A DNA stretch of 64,000 bases, taken from Lithodes maja. Its lineage: Eukaryota; Arthropoda; Malacostraca; Decapoda; Lithodidae. The translations under genes were made by a program, and so were the position numbers. The notes under the pieces are model-generated. The model was not told the origin of the DNA. It saw nothing but the letters and a program-made list of their open reading frames with translations, and made no database searches. Location: the NCBI GenBank assembly GCA_037953745.1, contig JBAKBP010004430.1:62001-126000 (forward strand), in the 5' to 3' direction. Of the stretch, positions 9,101-20,369 are shown in pieces (positions within the stretch are counted from its first letter, which is position 1; the number at the start of each line of letters is the position of its first letter).

Positions 9101-11317
9101 AGGTACGGGTACCCGGAGGAGATTCAGTCTGATCAGGGGTCCAATTTCACCTCCAATCTCTTTAAGCAAACAATGCAACAGCATGGAATACGGGCGGTGG
9201 TATCGTCAGCGTATCACCCTGAGAGCCAAGGGGTGCTTGAGCGGTGGCATGCCACCCTTAAAAGCATGCTCAGGTGTTATTGTGCTGATAACGGAAGAGA
9301 TTGGGATCTTGGATTGCCGTATGTACTGTTTGCTGCTCGGGAAGTGCCTGGTGAGAGCCTGGGATTTAGTCCAAACGAGCTGATTTTTGGACACCGAGTC
9401 AGGGGCCCCCTTAATATGCTGCGGGAAATTTGGGAAGGAACTGTGCCGCCTTGTTCCTTGTTGAAGTATGTGTTTGAAAGCCGTGAGCGCATGCTTAAGA
9501 GTCTGGAGATGGCAGGTCGGAATTTAACAGGGTCACAAGCTTTAATGAAGGACAGGTATGATCGCAAAGTGAAGCTCCGGGAGTTCATTGTGGGACAGGA
9601 GGTGTTGATTTTGTTGCCTTTGGTGGGTAACCCCTTGTCGGCGAAGTATACTGGACCCTATAAAATTGTGGAGAAAATTTCGGACCTAGATTACCTTGTT
9701 GCCACTCCAGACAGGAGGAAGAAGAATCAGTTATGTCACGTGAACCTGATAAAAGAGTATGTGAGGCGCCCCTCTGAGCCTCTCACTGTCCCTGTGTTGG
9801 CTTGTTGCGGCCGTGGTGGAGAAGGAGAGGGGGACAGTCAAGCTTCAGAGGAGGATAGCTGGGATCACCATGTTTCAGCGGATCAGTGGGCGGGGAACTC
9901 GAGCCTAAGGGCTGACGAGGCTATAGCCCATTTGCCTGAGCCGCAATTTGAAGCTATCCGTCAGTTGCTCGGTTTATACCCCACTGTATTCGCTGAACAT
10001 CCAGGCCTCACTACTCAGGCTATGCATGATGTTGACGTGGGGCACCATCTACCCTTTAAGTCAATCCCATACCGTGTGCCCCCCATAAAACTACCCGCTC
10101 TGAGGGATGAGTTGGAGTATATGCTCGGTAGAGGGTTGATAGAGAAGGGTACCGTTAAATGGACTTCCCCCGTAACACTGCAGCCTAAACCAGATGGCAA
10201 GGTACGCTTCTGTATTGATTTCCGTAGGCTAAACGGTTTGACTCCAACTAACCCATATCCTCTTCCTCGGGTTGATGATAGTGTTGATAAAATTGGTAAT
10301 GCTCGGTTTTTGTCTAAAGTTGATTTAGTAAAAGGTTACTGGCAAGTACCTTTGTCCGAGCGCGCTAAAGAGGTATGTGGTTTTGTGGTGGACGGGAGTA
10401 CTTACCGGTGTAATGTTATGCCCTACGGACTTAAGAATGCACCAGCAACGTTTCAGAACCTGATGAATGAAATTGTCAAGGACATTCCAAATTGCACCGT
10501 ATACTTGGACGATGTAATCATTTATGATGACGACTTTGAGAGCCATTGTGAGCACCTGGAGACCTTGTTCCGGAAACTTAGTGAAGCAAGTCTGGTAGTA
10601 AATTTGGCAAAGTGTGACTTCGTAAAAGCCACTGTGCAGTACCTTGGGTTTGTAGTGGGAAGGGGACAGGTGTGCCCTCCTCAGAACAAGGTACAGGCTA
10701 TCAATAAATTTCCGCACCCAACCACCAAGAAGCAGATCATGAGATTCTTGGGTATGATAGGCTACTACAGACGCTTTATAAAAGGTTACTCCACGGTGTT
10801 GGCACCTCTCACAGATTTGTTATCTAAAGACAAAAAGTTTTTGTGGGCGCCTGAGTGTGAAAAGGCTTTTAATTTAGTGAAGCATTTGCTGTGTACTCAC
10901 CCGATACTCAGGGCCCCAGACTTTAACAGGCCTTTTCAGCTGGCAACAGATGCTAGTGGTGTAGGGGCTGGTGCCGTCTTGCTACAGACAGACAATGAAG
11001 GTGTGGAACACCCAGTAAGTTTCTTTTCTAAGAAGTTCAATGCTGCACAAAAGAACTATTCTACAATAGAAAAGGAATTACTGGCGATTGTGCTGTCACT
11101 CAGGCACTTCGAGGTGTATGTTCCAGCCTATGGCCCAGTCGTGGTTATCTACACTGATCATCACCCTTTGAGATTCCTAAATCAATTTCACAATCGCAAT
11201 ATGAGACTGACCCGGTGGTCATTGATGTTGCAGGAGTATAACCTGGACATCCGGCATATTGCGGGATGTGACAATGTGATTGCGGATTGTTTATCGAGGG
11301 TAGATGATCAGTCGTAG
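6170..11317 (+). CDS. Gag-Pol polyprotein, integrase before reverse transcriptase
   Basis: It is a 1,715-residue uninterrupted frame from the ATG at 6,170; the frame is open a few codons upstream but without ATG. Gag fills about 1-480 and includes a charged repeat of MENEARKQE-like units near 162-210, probably helical. A CCHC knuckle (CFQCHKKGHFARVC) begins at residue 480. The protease has DTGAS with the aspartate at 567. Integrase follows: His/Cys zinc domain 858-898, catalytic D929, D988 and E1024, then a GPY-type module near 1,160. RT comes after, with FCIDFRRLNG near 1,347 and YLDD at 1,445-1,448. RNase H has TDAS near 1,594 and a final TDHHPLRFL block. Standard Ty3/Gypsy order places integrase last, while this order is that of Gmr1-like elements. 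Gag and Pol share one frame, so no frameshift site is needed; how Gag is made in excess is unclear. Confidence 0.93.
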   Translation: MSGPSTDQEREMPFEEVPLVTSEEDARLFVSKQYHVTEERLTGVNVYGLHLIAKVLGLSNVGGMSKGELISWVLRGRHGVSEERAFGGVPPQIPSHSTPTVPSTQLPEVSTLPQRDEHWKIGVPSGGAYGGSPVLAPPPSVVAAPSSGLSPEMIFKLELAKMENEARKQEMENEARKQEMENESRRHETEVRKQENETRRHEIEVRRHEAELRYDSEKYCAQIDLDKTRAESTGIRMGREGQVREQSLYHLVKLVPAFSETEVTEFFNRFEKKCREHNWPEEKWAALVSSRLTGKGLKAYDALPLESCIDYPELKRAVLRAYELQPETYRLKFRGVTKTREATFLEHARDLKDALTNWTRSEKAETAEQLTELFLLEQFYKCTGAEMTLTIKEKNPKTLQEAAEMADLRLSLIRGCGSAQRSEAGNKGRDAPPPRVSNISYANKYKSYDTKTDHKTSTVPFKKGPGPSQYQGKPKGELECFQCHKKGHFARVCPSKPPTAAVSLACNIGVSLKPSEFARGSSSEAEAQPMQKHLGGSNPAQDVFCDHRGRGCVMWAGRKHGVEVLRDTGASQTLMKNLTGYPINAARVVVVQGINATRSYPLVRLELEVDGVARELDVGIVEKLPVEGVDLLLGNDFAMPASEVLPLVVAERPADVSREEREWVERCQAQPMACAVTRARAAKVSQPSPPSSDQQRNDQQEEAKAGVGFKSFDSAALLGDSVLAPLLSSGVAPGPVIESDEAGHDESPRQQRYEHRERQREQLSIGEGHALLREQLDRLAPSDIRRLQLEDPELQTCANGAVELDEDGDAQPGDFFYLDGILYRRFQDPNRSWKMGSGVVDQLMVPRECRDSLLSLAHDTPLAGHLGVRKTVAALGKLFWWPGMKSHVQSWINSCDICQRVGKPNQVIPKAPLHPIPVIGPPFSKIVVDMVGPLPPTKAGNKFLLTIMDVATRYPDAYPMKNGMAKTVVSNLLWYFSRYGYPEEIQSDQGSNFTSNLFKQTMQQHGIRAVVSSAYHPESQGVLERWHATLKSMLRCYCADNGRDWDLGLPYVLFAAREVPGESLGFSPNELIFGHRVRGPLNMLREIWEGTVPPCSLLKYVFESRERMLKSLEMAGRNLTGSQALMKDRYDRKVKLREFIVGQEVLILLPLVGNPLSAKYTGPYKIVEKISDLDYLVATPDRRKKNQLCHVNLIKEYVRRPSEPLTVPVLACCGRGGEGEGDSQASEEDSWDHHVSADQWAGNSSLRADEAIAHLPEPQFEAIRQLLGLYPTVFAEHPGLTTQAMHDVDVGHHLPFKSIPYRVPPIKLPALRDELEYMLGRGLIEKGTVKWTSPVTLQPKPDGKVRFCIDFRRLNGLTPTNPYPLPRVDDSVDKIGNARFLSKVDLVKGYWQVPLSERAKEVCGFVVDGSTYRCNVMPYGLKNAPATFQNLMNEIVKDIPNCTVYLDDVIIYDDDFESHCEHLETLFRKLSEASLVVNLAKCDFVKATVQYLGFVVGRGQVCPPQNKVQAINKFPHPTTKKQIMRFLGMIGYYRRFIKGYSTVLAPLTDLLSKDKKFLWAPECEKAFNLVKHLLCTHPILRAPDFNRPFQLATDASGVGAGAVLLQTDNEGVEHPVSFFSKKFNAAQKNYSTIEKELLAIVLSLRHFEVYVPAYGPVVVIYTDHHPLRFLNQFHNRNMRLTRWSLMLQEYNLDIRHIAGCDNVIADCLSRVDDQS

Positions 11318-11831
11318 GCTATCACAGGTGTATGATCCCGAAGAGATTGACACACGGGTAGCCTCCTGCTTTGGTTTGAGTAGTATTTTGCGCTTGGTGC
11401 TTGTTGGCTCGCGGTTGTAGCCCAGCGTATTGGGTCGTAAAGCAGGATTGTTGAGCGTTTGGTATAGAAGAAAATAGGCTGCCCTTATAGTGCAGCCGGA
11501 AAAAAACATATTAAAATATAAAAAATCATATAAAAACTCTTTCTTTTTGATATAGATAATTGTATAAGTTTGTCATAGCCTATAGTGTTTGAGTAGTCCA
11601 CGAACTATCAAACGGCTGAGCTGCTGTAAGCTCGCTCTGGGAGCATGATATTATGTCTTTTACTATTGTTGGGAGGAGTTATGAAATGTGAATTTTTTTT
11701 TTATAAGATGTGTTTTAGTGATAAACTCAGCGTTGTTTTAGTGCCATGCGGTCGCTGGGTGTGAGGGGTTTGATGGGGTTCTGTATATCAGATTTTAGCT
11801 CAGGGTTGAGCAAGTAAAATCTTGGGGGAGG
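11318..11831 (+). other. 3' untranslated region and purine tract of the Gmr1-like element
   Basis: The 514 bases between the stop codon and the 3' LTR contain no coding signal. The last bases, ttgggggagg at 11,822-11,831, form a polypurine tract directly before the LTR, as plus-strand priming requires. Confidence 0.75.
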
Positions 11832-13694
11832 TGTGACGCATGTCGAGTATGAGCATGCTGTACAGAACGCCCAGTCAGGCCCCACTCTCGCTAGGATCGT
11901 CAGGGCAGGAACTTTGGCTGTAGTCTGTGTAGAGTTTCCTAACTCAGTTTATGTGAACCGTTGTACTATAAGTATTATCATTATGTATTTTGTTTTCATC
12001 TGAGTCAACGAGTTCTATTTTATATCATTAGTTATAAGTATTGTGTGTGGGACTTATATGTAATGATGAGAGGAGAGAGAGAGAGATATTACGTAACGGG
12101 GACCAGTGAGTGCGCCACGCGGGCAGATAGGCCTAATTCCCTCCTCCCTCCTCCCTTCCTCCCTTTCAGCGCGTGGGAAGTTCTTTGTCGATCCCAGATT
12201 GAGAGAGAATATGACGTCATGATTGCCAGTGGGCGGTCCTTAAGTAGTTTGAGATATGCCGCTAGAGGGCCGAGTATAAAAAGAGAGGTTCTTGCCACCA
12301 TTTCTTCAGAACTCATCAGGCAAAGCGACCTCTCATATCCCTTGCAACTATCCATATTCTTCCGACTGATGTGAACTTTCTCTACTCTCTGAACAGCCTA
12401 TCTTCTTCTCTTCTCGTCCCTGTTTAACCTCCATGACCCCTTTGGTGCAGATTTAGTCAGCCAAAGTATTATCGCTTGAGTTCTCACGAGATAAGTGCCT
12501 GTTAGATAGCCTATTTTTGGAAGGGTTAACTAGAATAGGATTGATTGATGTTTGTTGCACTCGTATATGCATTTCCCTGTGTGCGATTATTCATGTTCCT
12601 GTTTTCTGCTGGTTTAGGCAATGCTAGACTGGGATAGGGTTTCTGAGTTGTGATTTCCTATGAGTACTAGGTTGCGGTTGAACCAGTACAATTGCAACGG
12701 AGACGTGGAACGCCTAGGTGGTCTTTCTGACTGTGTACCGTGGGAGTTTAGCACTGTGTTGCGAGTGAGGGCTTTTGCCTGTGCCACCCAACACTGTGCT
12801 ATCTCATTTGCTTGACTTTGAGAGGATCGCCAGGAGAGAACCAGATACTAGTGATCTGGATCTCTCAAGAGAGCATCCCGTCAATTACCGTAATTTGGCC
12901 GCACAGTCTTAAGGACCTCGCTAGGCTACGAGCCGCTTGCTCAGCCATTGTCTCTTAACCTTAGATATCCCAGCTAGACTTTGCTCGACCAGCAGATACA
13001 GCATAGTATTGAAGCTTCTCCTTATGTATATTATTGTTTAAGCACTATTGATTTCATGTGTGGCACGCTTAGCTACTTCAGAGATTAGTGGCCCACGAGC
13101 ACAATCTTAGTAGGCTATTGCCAGTGCATTGTCGGAGTACTTCTTCTTAATGTTTGCCATATCCTATTGCTTATTCTTATTCTTATAATTCTTCTTATGT
13201 CAATTTAAAGCCTTTAATTACCAGTGAGTTATTCATTAAATTGCTGTTCAAAATCCGATACTTACTTCTTACGAGTATTCGAGAAGCATCTAACTTATCA
13301 GAAGATTCCTTGCTTGATGCTCGAGGACTATTGTTTAACGTAACGTAATAGTGCCGATCCGAAGTAGAGGGTGGAGGACTTCTTAAGTTCTTAGTTCAAG
13401 GGTGGATTACTTCGGCTTCGGCCAACACTATTCTTTAGTGTTGTAGTACTTTCTTCTTTGTTTGATTGTTGACCAGACTAGATAACTCCCGTCTTGTTAT
13501 TAGTCTGTTGTGTGAAACGCTAGTACCGAGTTCTTGTATACCCCGTTATAGCAGATAGAACTCTGGAGGGTAGTGGCGTTTTTTGTTCGGCTGGCAGTAC
13601 TCTGGGGTTGGGATCGTGTGTTTCCGTTGTGGCAGCGAGCCATACTCGAGTCCTGTGTAAGAGCCCTAGTGTACCCGAGTGCCCGGTCGTAACA
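11832..13694 (+). repeat. 3' LTR of the Gmr1-like element
   Basis: It has the same length and almost the same sequence as 4,093-5,955. It is followed directly by the target duplication actc and then by minus-strand LINE sequence. Confidence 0.95.
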
Positions 13695-15209
13695 ACTCTT
13701 TTCATGGCTTCCCACACTTCTGACCTCCTGATCCCCACCTCCTCCTCCACTACTTCTCCTCTTCTCCCTCCCATACCATATCCAGCTATGTTTGCTGGCT
13801 CTTCATTCCTTTCATTTAGCAACTCACTGAAGTACTGTACTCCCTCCATCTTTCGACTCTCTCTTGCTTCTCGGCTAGCATTCTCCCATTCTTATCTTTC
13901 ACACCCTTACTGTTTCCCTTGCTACCTTCCCTAACTTTCTTGACTTCTTTCCAGAACAGTTTCTTACTCTCCCTCCATTTTACACTCAGATTCCTTCCAA
14001 ATTCCTCATCTACTCTTCTCTTACTTTCCTTCACTACTCTCTTCACCACCCTCTTACTCTCCACGTACCTCGCTCGTTTCTGTCTCTCGGAATCTTCATT
14101 CCCTCTACTACCCAACCACTCTCTATATGCTTTCTTCTTTTCTTCCACAGCTATTCTTACCTCTTCTGTCCACCATGCTGTACCTTTCACTCCCCTCCCT
14201 CTTCTCCTCACTCCACACACCTCCTCACATGCTGCACATATCTCATCCTTAAACACCTTGCTCATCTCCTCCACTTCCTCCATAACTTCCAGGTCGAACC
14301 CACCTAGTCGTCTTTCCACTGCTCTCCTGTACTCCTCCCTGACTTCCTCCTCCTGCAACCTCTCCACCCTCCTCACCATTCCACCCTCCTCTCGCCTCCC
14401 TCCCACTCTCCTCACCCACTTCTTTTGTATCCTAACCTTAGCTACCACTACATAATGATCAGACAGACCCCCTCCAATACCCCTATACACCCTAGCATCC
14501 ATCACAGATTTCTTCATTCGTTCATCCACACATACATAATCAATCAATGACTTTCGTTCCACCACTGTCTTATCCTTCATTGTCAACATCCGTTTCCACG
14601 TGTACCTGTGGATCATTCTGTGTCGGAAGAAGGTGTTGGCTATCCACAGCCTCCTCCCCACACATACGTCCACAAGTGCACTACCATTCCCATTCACCTC
14701 TGATGGTACCCCCCACCCTCCCACCACTCCCTCAACTTTCCTATCACCCACCTTACCATTCATATCCCCAATCAGAAATATTCTTTCGTTCTTGTCAAAC
14801 TTCTCCAGGCACGCCTCCACATTCATCCAGAACTCCTCTTTCTTTCTTTCAAGTATATCCTCTGTCGGGGCATACACGCATACAATCACCCACGTTTGTA
14901 TTCCTACTTTCATTCTCACCCACACAATCCTTGAACCCACAGACCCATACTCTCTTACACATTCCTTCCATTTGCTACAGTACTTACAAACAAACATGCA
15001 CCTTCTCTCGCTGTTCCTTCACTCACTCCAGCACACACACCCATTCCACACTCCCACTCTCTCACATCTGAACCTTTCCATTTGGTCTCTGTCATTCCAC
15101 ATACATCCAGCCTGGCATTCACTAACACTTCCAGAACCTCTCTCTCTTTTGTGCCATCATTCATGCCACTAACATTCCATGTAGCCATTCTCAGAATGTC
15201 CGAAGGCAT
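13695..15209 (-). pseudogene. LINE endonuclease half (RTE-type)
   Basis: The ATG at 15,209 (minus strand) opens an APE-type endonuclease: ATWNVSGMND, then MTETKWKG, then after a frame change near 14,990 FLIGDMNGKVGD, the SLIDYVCVD block and LSDHYVVV. These are the usual N, E, D and DH motifs of a LINE endonuclease. A basic, coiled linker follows. A second frame change occurs near 13,830, and the coding sequence then runs into the Gypsy insertion at 13,698. The RT half continues at 4,092 and below. Two frameshifts make this copy inactive. Confidence 0.85.
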
Positions 15210-15396
15210 GTCCTTAGTCGGTCGTGGTTCGTCAACGTTGGTTCCGTCCGCATCCGAGGCTGTTCGTTCGTTTTTTTTTGCTTAGATATTTTTTCCGGGT
15301 GGGGGTCGCAAGCCCACCGACCCAACCTCTTTAGTCGCCTCTTACGACACGCAGAAGGCACGTGGGGCATATTCTATTCCCTAACCCCCAGGGGGG
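15210..15396 (-). other. 5' untranslated region of the RTE-type LINE
   Basis: On the minus strand it begins with a G/C-rich start containing gtcgtaagaggcgacta and an A-run near 15,272-15,282. It ends at the ATG at 15,209. The presence of this leader before the target duplication indicates a full-length copy. Confidence 0.6.
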
Positions 15397-15871
15397 ATCT
15401 TGATATTATGTTCACTAAATCGTTGTGAAACGATGTTCACCTTTATAATTATATAATTTAAATGCTGATAATTATTTATATGATTTCGTGAAGAGGGAAT
15501 GAACCCTTGGTAACGAATTAATATATAGTTTATTTAAGAGTCGGAAATTGAAGTTCCGATCAGACGCTAGTAAACATCTGAACGGTAGAGACGTGTCCCG
15601 TGATCTCCTCCACCACAATTCCCACGCCCGGCCCGGAGTCCTGACCAATAACCCTTATCTACCGAAGCCGGAATCCTCTGAACTAAACCAGGACCCTAGT
15701 TATAGCTAAGTCATTGATATATATGGCCATTTATACAATGTTTAGTTAGGGCATCCTGAGAGATAGGCTACCATAGTTCATACCATAAGGTAGGCGATCT
15801 CAGACTTTATTTTTATTTATGTTGATTAATTTAATATTTCGATTGGTGTGGTAACAGATAACCTTTGGCCA
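15397..15871 (+). repeat. BEL 5' LTR, second part
   Basis: It begins with the second copy of the LINE target duplication and matches 31,169-31,647 of the 3' LTR. The last bases differ: about 34 bases present before the terminal cca of the 3' LTR are missing here. I place the LTR end at 15,871 on that reading. Confidence 0.75.
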
Positions 15872-15888
15872 TGATATCCCCCACATTT

Positions 15889-15906
15889 TGGTGCCCCGAG
15901 TGAGGA
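15889..15906 (+). promoter_or_regulatory. Probable primer-binding site of the BEL element
   Basis: The sequence tggtgccccgagtgagga lies 17 bases after the inferred LTR end, and its TGG start fits a tRNA CCA end. The spacing is longer than usual, so either the LTR boundary or the site may be slightly off. The tRNA is not assigned. Confidence 0.45.
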
Positions 15907-16404
15907 TTCCGATCGGTGTGTAGACTAGGGGTTGAGTTAGGGCCAGTTTTCAACAGTTAGGGTCCCTGCTATGCTGCAGCGGCAGGCTAATGTTTAACCC
16001 TCCAGCCCCGGGGGCTATAGCTCGCGACTGTGCTGCGGTACCGGGTGTTTTGACGATCTTTGGCCTATGTTAACTACTCTGTAAGTCAATGAATATGGCA
16101 TGTAATGTTGTGAATAAAAAAGAATAATGTTCCACAAACCTTCCTCTGTCGAATGGCGTTGAGTAGAGGTCTCTAGCCCCTCTGGTTGCATAATGGTGAG
16201 CGCGGGAAGACGAGTGCTTTTATGCGGCAAATTCTTCCCGCGTTCGAACGCGTCGCCCCGGCCATGGCTACGACGCACCTAGCCGCTCGTCGCGCCAAAG
16301 TATTTATCTCCCTTAGACGATTTTAGTGTTTGATATTGAGAATGTGATGTTTATTTGATATTTTCTAGTTATTTTGAGGCCAATTATATAAAATATGTTT
16401 ATTA

Positions 16405-17100
16405 GGGTATCACTGTCACTGATATTGCTAATTTTCACTCGATACCGTACATTTTATTAGTAATTGAGGTAGGTTATTGTTGTATTAGGCACTGATTATT
16501 CGTTATTACAGGTGTTTATTATTCTTTGGTCATCAAGTATTGTGTCTTGTGTCACTTTCACTTTGATAAATATGCTTTAGAGTGTCACTGTCACTGATAA
16601 TGCTCATTTTCACTCGATACCGTACATTTTATTAGTAATTGAGGTAGGTTATTGTTGTATTAGGCACTGATTATTCGTTATCACAGGTGTTTATTATACT
16701 TTGGCCATCAAATATTAGGTCTTGTGTCACTTTCACTTTGACAAATATGCTTTAGAGAGTGTCACTGTCACTGATAATGCTAATTTTCACTCGATACCGT
16801 ACATTTTATTAGTAATTGAGGTAGGTTATTGTTGTATTAGGCACTGATTATTCGTTATCACAGGTGTTTATTATACTTTGGCCATCAAATATTAGGTCTT
16901 GTGTCACTTTCACTTTGACAAATATGCTTTAGAGAGTGTCACTGTCACTGATAATGCTCATTTTCACTCGATACCGTACATTTTATTTGTAATTGAGGTA
17001 GGTTATTGTTGTATTAGGCACTGATTATTCGTTATCACAGGTATTTATTATACTTTGGCCATCAAATATTAGGTCTTGTGTCACTTTCACTTAGTTATAT
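16405..17100. repeat. Four 177-bp tandem repeats in piggyBac A
   Basis: The unit contains attttcactcgataccgtac, a variant of gtcactgtcactgataatgc, and attattcgttatcacagg. The first spacing is about 174 bp and the next two 177 bp. The block lies between the left terminus and the 3' end of the transposase gene. Homologous blocks occur in elements B (about 25,395-25,925) and C (about 44,010-44,700). Confidence 0.85.
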
Positions 17101-17361
17101 GATTTGTAAACGTTTTATATACAATTTATTGTGTCTTTTTTCACTGATTTATATATTTCTATAGGTTCTAATCATATGAATGTCACTTGGTATATACATA
17201 TGTGTCACTTTCACATATTATTATGGTGGAATTGTATTTGTATCAATTTTCTCATAATACATGACTTTTGTATTACAATAAATTGGTTTTCTTTCACTTT
17301 TTGCCTATATATAATTATAGTGTACATATTGTCATTTTATTTGGCAATTTCAGTATGATTA

Positions 17362-20254
17362 TTAGAACTCCAGCTTGGAGTGGTAATCAAAGAAGCACTC
17401 TAAAGCACAGAGTGCCACCTTGCACTCCACACACTCCATGGTTGACTTTTTACCTGGGTTCGGCTTCACCCTGCTGTTGTAGCAGACATGGCACCGCTTC
17501 TGCTGTGTTCTTCCCGATTCATTCTGAGGCAGGGAACCAAGCCTGTGCCTAATCAAGTATTGAGCACACTGCAAGCGGTCGATAACGGCGGGCCCAGGAT
17601 GTGCCACTGCCCTCTGTGACGTACCATACTTCTCCAGGAGCTCCGTCAACACCTGCTTTTGGAACCTCCGCAGGCTATTGAACTTCAGGGGTGTGTTCAC
17701 ATTCCGAAGCTTGTATATATTGTATGCATTCAGAACTGACATGTCCACCATATGCAGAAAGAACTTTTTGTACCATCTGCACGAGGTACGCAGGCAGTCA
17801 ATGAAGCCTATCTGCATGTCGGACTTGTCCACCAGCCTCATGTTGATGTTGTAGTCCAGGACAGCATCGGGCTTGGTCACCCTGGCCTGGGTGTGGCGAT
17901 CCACCTTGCCAGTCTCCACCATTTCCCCCTTGTGGATGGTGGTCAGGAGGTTGACCTTCCGCTGGTCGTGCCAGTGGATAGCCAGAATGGGCCCCGACTT
18001 CTTCTTGAATACATCACCTTTTTTGGTCTTTGGAGGGAAAGGTGGCATGCCCTTCCTTTTCCCTCGTACTGTGCCTACAGTCCCCGTCTTGCGCTCATGC
18101 AGGTACTGTGAGAGAGTGGGGGACGTGTAATAATTGTCCGTGTAGAGGACGTGATTCTTATGGAAGTAGCGGTCCATCATGGCTTGCACCACTGCTCCGC
18201 CAAAGCCAATGAGGGGGTCCACAAGCAAGTCCCCTTCCTTCCCACTGTAGACCAGGAAGTCCAGGACATAGCCAGTTTGGCAGTCGCACAGCACAAAGAA
18301 TTTTATGCCAAAGCGATGTCTTTTTGAGGGGATGTACTGCCGGAAGCTGAGTTTTCCCCGGAACAGCACAAGAGACTTGTCAATGACGACCTTGCGGAAG
18401 GGCTTGAAGTAGGAGGTGAAGCGTTCTCGCATCATCTCATACAACGTCCTAATCTTCCACAGCTTGTCTGGGAGGTGGACGTCAAGGTTGGTGACAAGAT
18501 GGAGCGCTGCGAGGATATCAAGGTACCGGTCGCGAGCCATATATTTCCCGAAGGCAGGGGTGGAAATCAGATCATTGGTGATCCAATAGTCAGGCAACCT
18601 ATGCTTCTTGACATGAGGCATTAGCATGGTGAGTGCCAGGAACACCATGAACTCTTTATGAGTCACTGGGGTCCACTTCCTCATGTGGCCCTTGGTCACC
18701 TTGCCCAAAAAGTGGACCTGGAATTGGTGCTGCTTATTTGTCTCTTTGACAACATAGCCTACCACCTCCTCATCAAAGAAGGCCTCAAATAGTTCGTGTG
18801 GTGGAGCATTGGGGCCTGCAGGAAAATTGGGGGTAATGCCTGAACCCTCCAGTACCTCATCAAAAGCTGGCACATCAGGGTTGTATCCATCCCCATCAAC
18901 TACGTCTTGCCACTGAAAAACGTAGAATGGGTCTTGTCTACGCTGACGAGGAGCTCCAGCTGGTGGCCCAGCACGCCCAGGGCCAACTCGGGAGGCGCTC
19001 GCCCTAGGGCGGCGAGGGCGTCGGCCAGGGCGGCGGGCAGCACGACGGGCAGCACGACGCCGGGCCAAGCGGATGGGTCGAGGGTCGTCGATGTCCATAT
19101 AGTCATCGTCAGAGTGGTCATCTTGCCCTGACGGTGGACCTATGTAATCATGGCCAGAGTCTTCAGAGAGGTGCCCTTCATCATCAGTGGCCCCCACATA
19201 ATCTGGCGGGGAACCAGTGATGAGTGGGCGGCGTGCGGGTGGGCGAGGTGGGGAAGGAGTGGCAGGTGAGGCTGTGTCCCCCGAGGTCCCGGGCTCCTTG
19301 GCCTGCGACGAGTGACAGAAAGCAATGATTCACTGTCACTAGGCCCAGGTATTGGTGATGCGAGCTCAAAGACTTCTTCAGGAAGACATGTTGAAGGCGG
19401 GAGAGGTGGGGAGGACCGTGGGGAAAGTTGCGGGGACAGTTGCGGGGACGTATGGCTGGGGCCGGCCGGGGTGGACGCCGCGGGAGCCTTGAACAAAACT
19501 CTCTTACTTTTCTTAATTTTCTTCGTATATTTTCTACCTTTCCCCTTTTCGGCAACAGTATGTCTCCTGTCGGGGGACCTAGGAGGCAAATAGGCCGAAA
19601 GTGGGGGGTCCTCAACCCTTGGCAATGGTGGGGGTGGTGGGGAAGAATGCGGGGCATCCGGGTCATCTTGGGTGGCGTCGGTAGATAAGGGAGACAATGG
19701 CGGACGAGAAGGGTCACCACGCTGACCCTCACTCACAGCCTCATCCTCACCAAGTATTTTTGCTTGTTCCCTAGCTGCCGCGGCCGCCTTCTCAAGTATT
19801 TTTTGCTTATACAAATGTAGCTTGAAAGGCGATTTACCTGGGGAAGGGCTTGGAGTCGTGTCACTTATGCGAAATTTGGTGAGTGACCTTGAACTCACTC
19901 ACTCACTCTCTCAAGTTCACTGTCTTTAGGTAAACCAGCTTCCTCAATAACTGGTACATCACCTACATCACTCTCATCACTGTCATGTTCTCTCGCAAAT
20001 CCCAGGAATTGCTCTTCTTTATCACTCTCATGGCCATAATCACTCGACTTATAATTACTGGAGTCGTCACTGACTTCATCATCAACATTATGCTTGGCAT
20101 CAGCTCGCTCATAAAGTCTCAAAGTCGTCTCAATACCTCCGGGAGATAACACATTTAGGCGATGCCGTCGGGGTAAGGCGCGACGAACAAGCAAGGGCGT
20201 CGTAGGAAGCACGGTATCGGACACAGCGGAATCACTATTTGGCGTACTGTCCAT
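17362..20254 (-). pseudogene. piggyBac transposase A, frameshifted
   Basis: The likely start is the ATG at 20,254 (MDSTPNSDS). The protein has an acidic, Ser/Pro-rich N-terminal half, an Arg/Ala/Pro-rich basic patch, then the DDE-type piggyBac core: IDKSLVLFRGK, YTDNYYTSPTL and NMRLVDKSDMQ. It ends in a Cys/His cluster (CHVCYN...CVECKVALC). Compared with element C it lacks 4 bp near 19,895 and one C near 19,278, giving two frameshifts. It also has IDK where B and C have IDE, next to the first catalytic aspartate. An ATG 31 codons upstream in B and C is CGG here, which favours the MDST start or reflects decay. Confidence 0.88.
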
Positions 20255-20369
20255 GATGGCGTCGGGGTAGATACTGTTGTTGTGGCGTCGTTTACGCCGG
20301 GTGGCGCCACCTACCGTCCCATGATACCAAAAATATACGCGCGGCCTTCGAAAGCACGCATGCAAGCAA

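Larger units (their letters stand above)
4093..13694 (+). mobile_element. Intact Ty3/Gypsy-type LTR retrotransposon with Gmr1-like domain order
   Basis: Two 1,863-bp LTRs (4,093-5,955 and 11,832-13,694), both TGTG...AACA, are flanked by the 4-bp duplication actc (4,089-4,092 and 13,695-13,698). The LTRs keep an exact 7,739-bp offset along their length. I noticed one difference by eye (a at 4,392, g at 12,131), so the insertion is young. A single 5.1-kb frame encodes gag, protease, integrase, RT and RNase H in that order. A primer-binding-like site and a purine tract flank the internal part. It lies inside the minus-strand LINE and is the most recent layer of the left nest. It has the features expected of a functional copy, though activity is not shown. 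Confidence 0.93.
2568..15396 (-). mobile_element. Full-length RTE-type LINE on the minus strand, split by a Gypsy element
   Basis: An 11-bp target duplication atcttgatatt (2,557-2,567 and 15,397-15,407) frames the element, and the intact BEL 3' LTR shows one copy of that site. The 3' end (low coordinates) is a tetranucleotide tail, ctat on the plus strand. The 5' end near 15,396 starts cccccctgggggttagggaa on the minus strand. After removing the 9,602-bp Gypsy insertion and its 4-bp duplication, about 3.2 kb remains, a normal RTE size. It encodes an APE-type endonuclease and an RT. A second, 5'-truncated copy is at 50,703-52,173. The clade (RTE/BovB-like) is from overall resemblance and size, not a tree. 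Confidence 0.8.
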
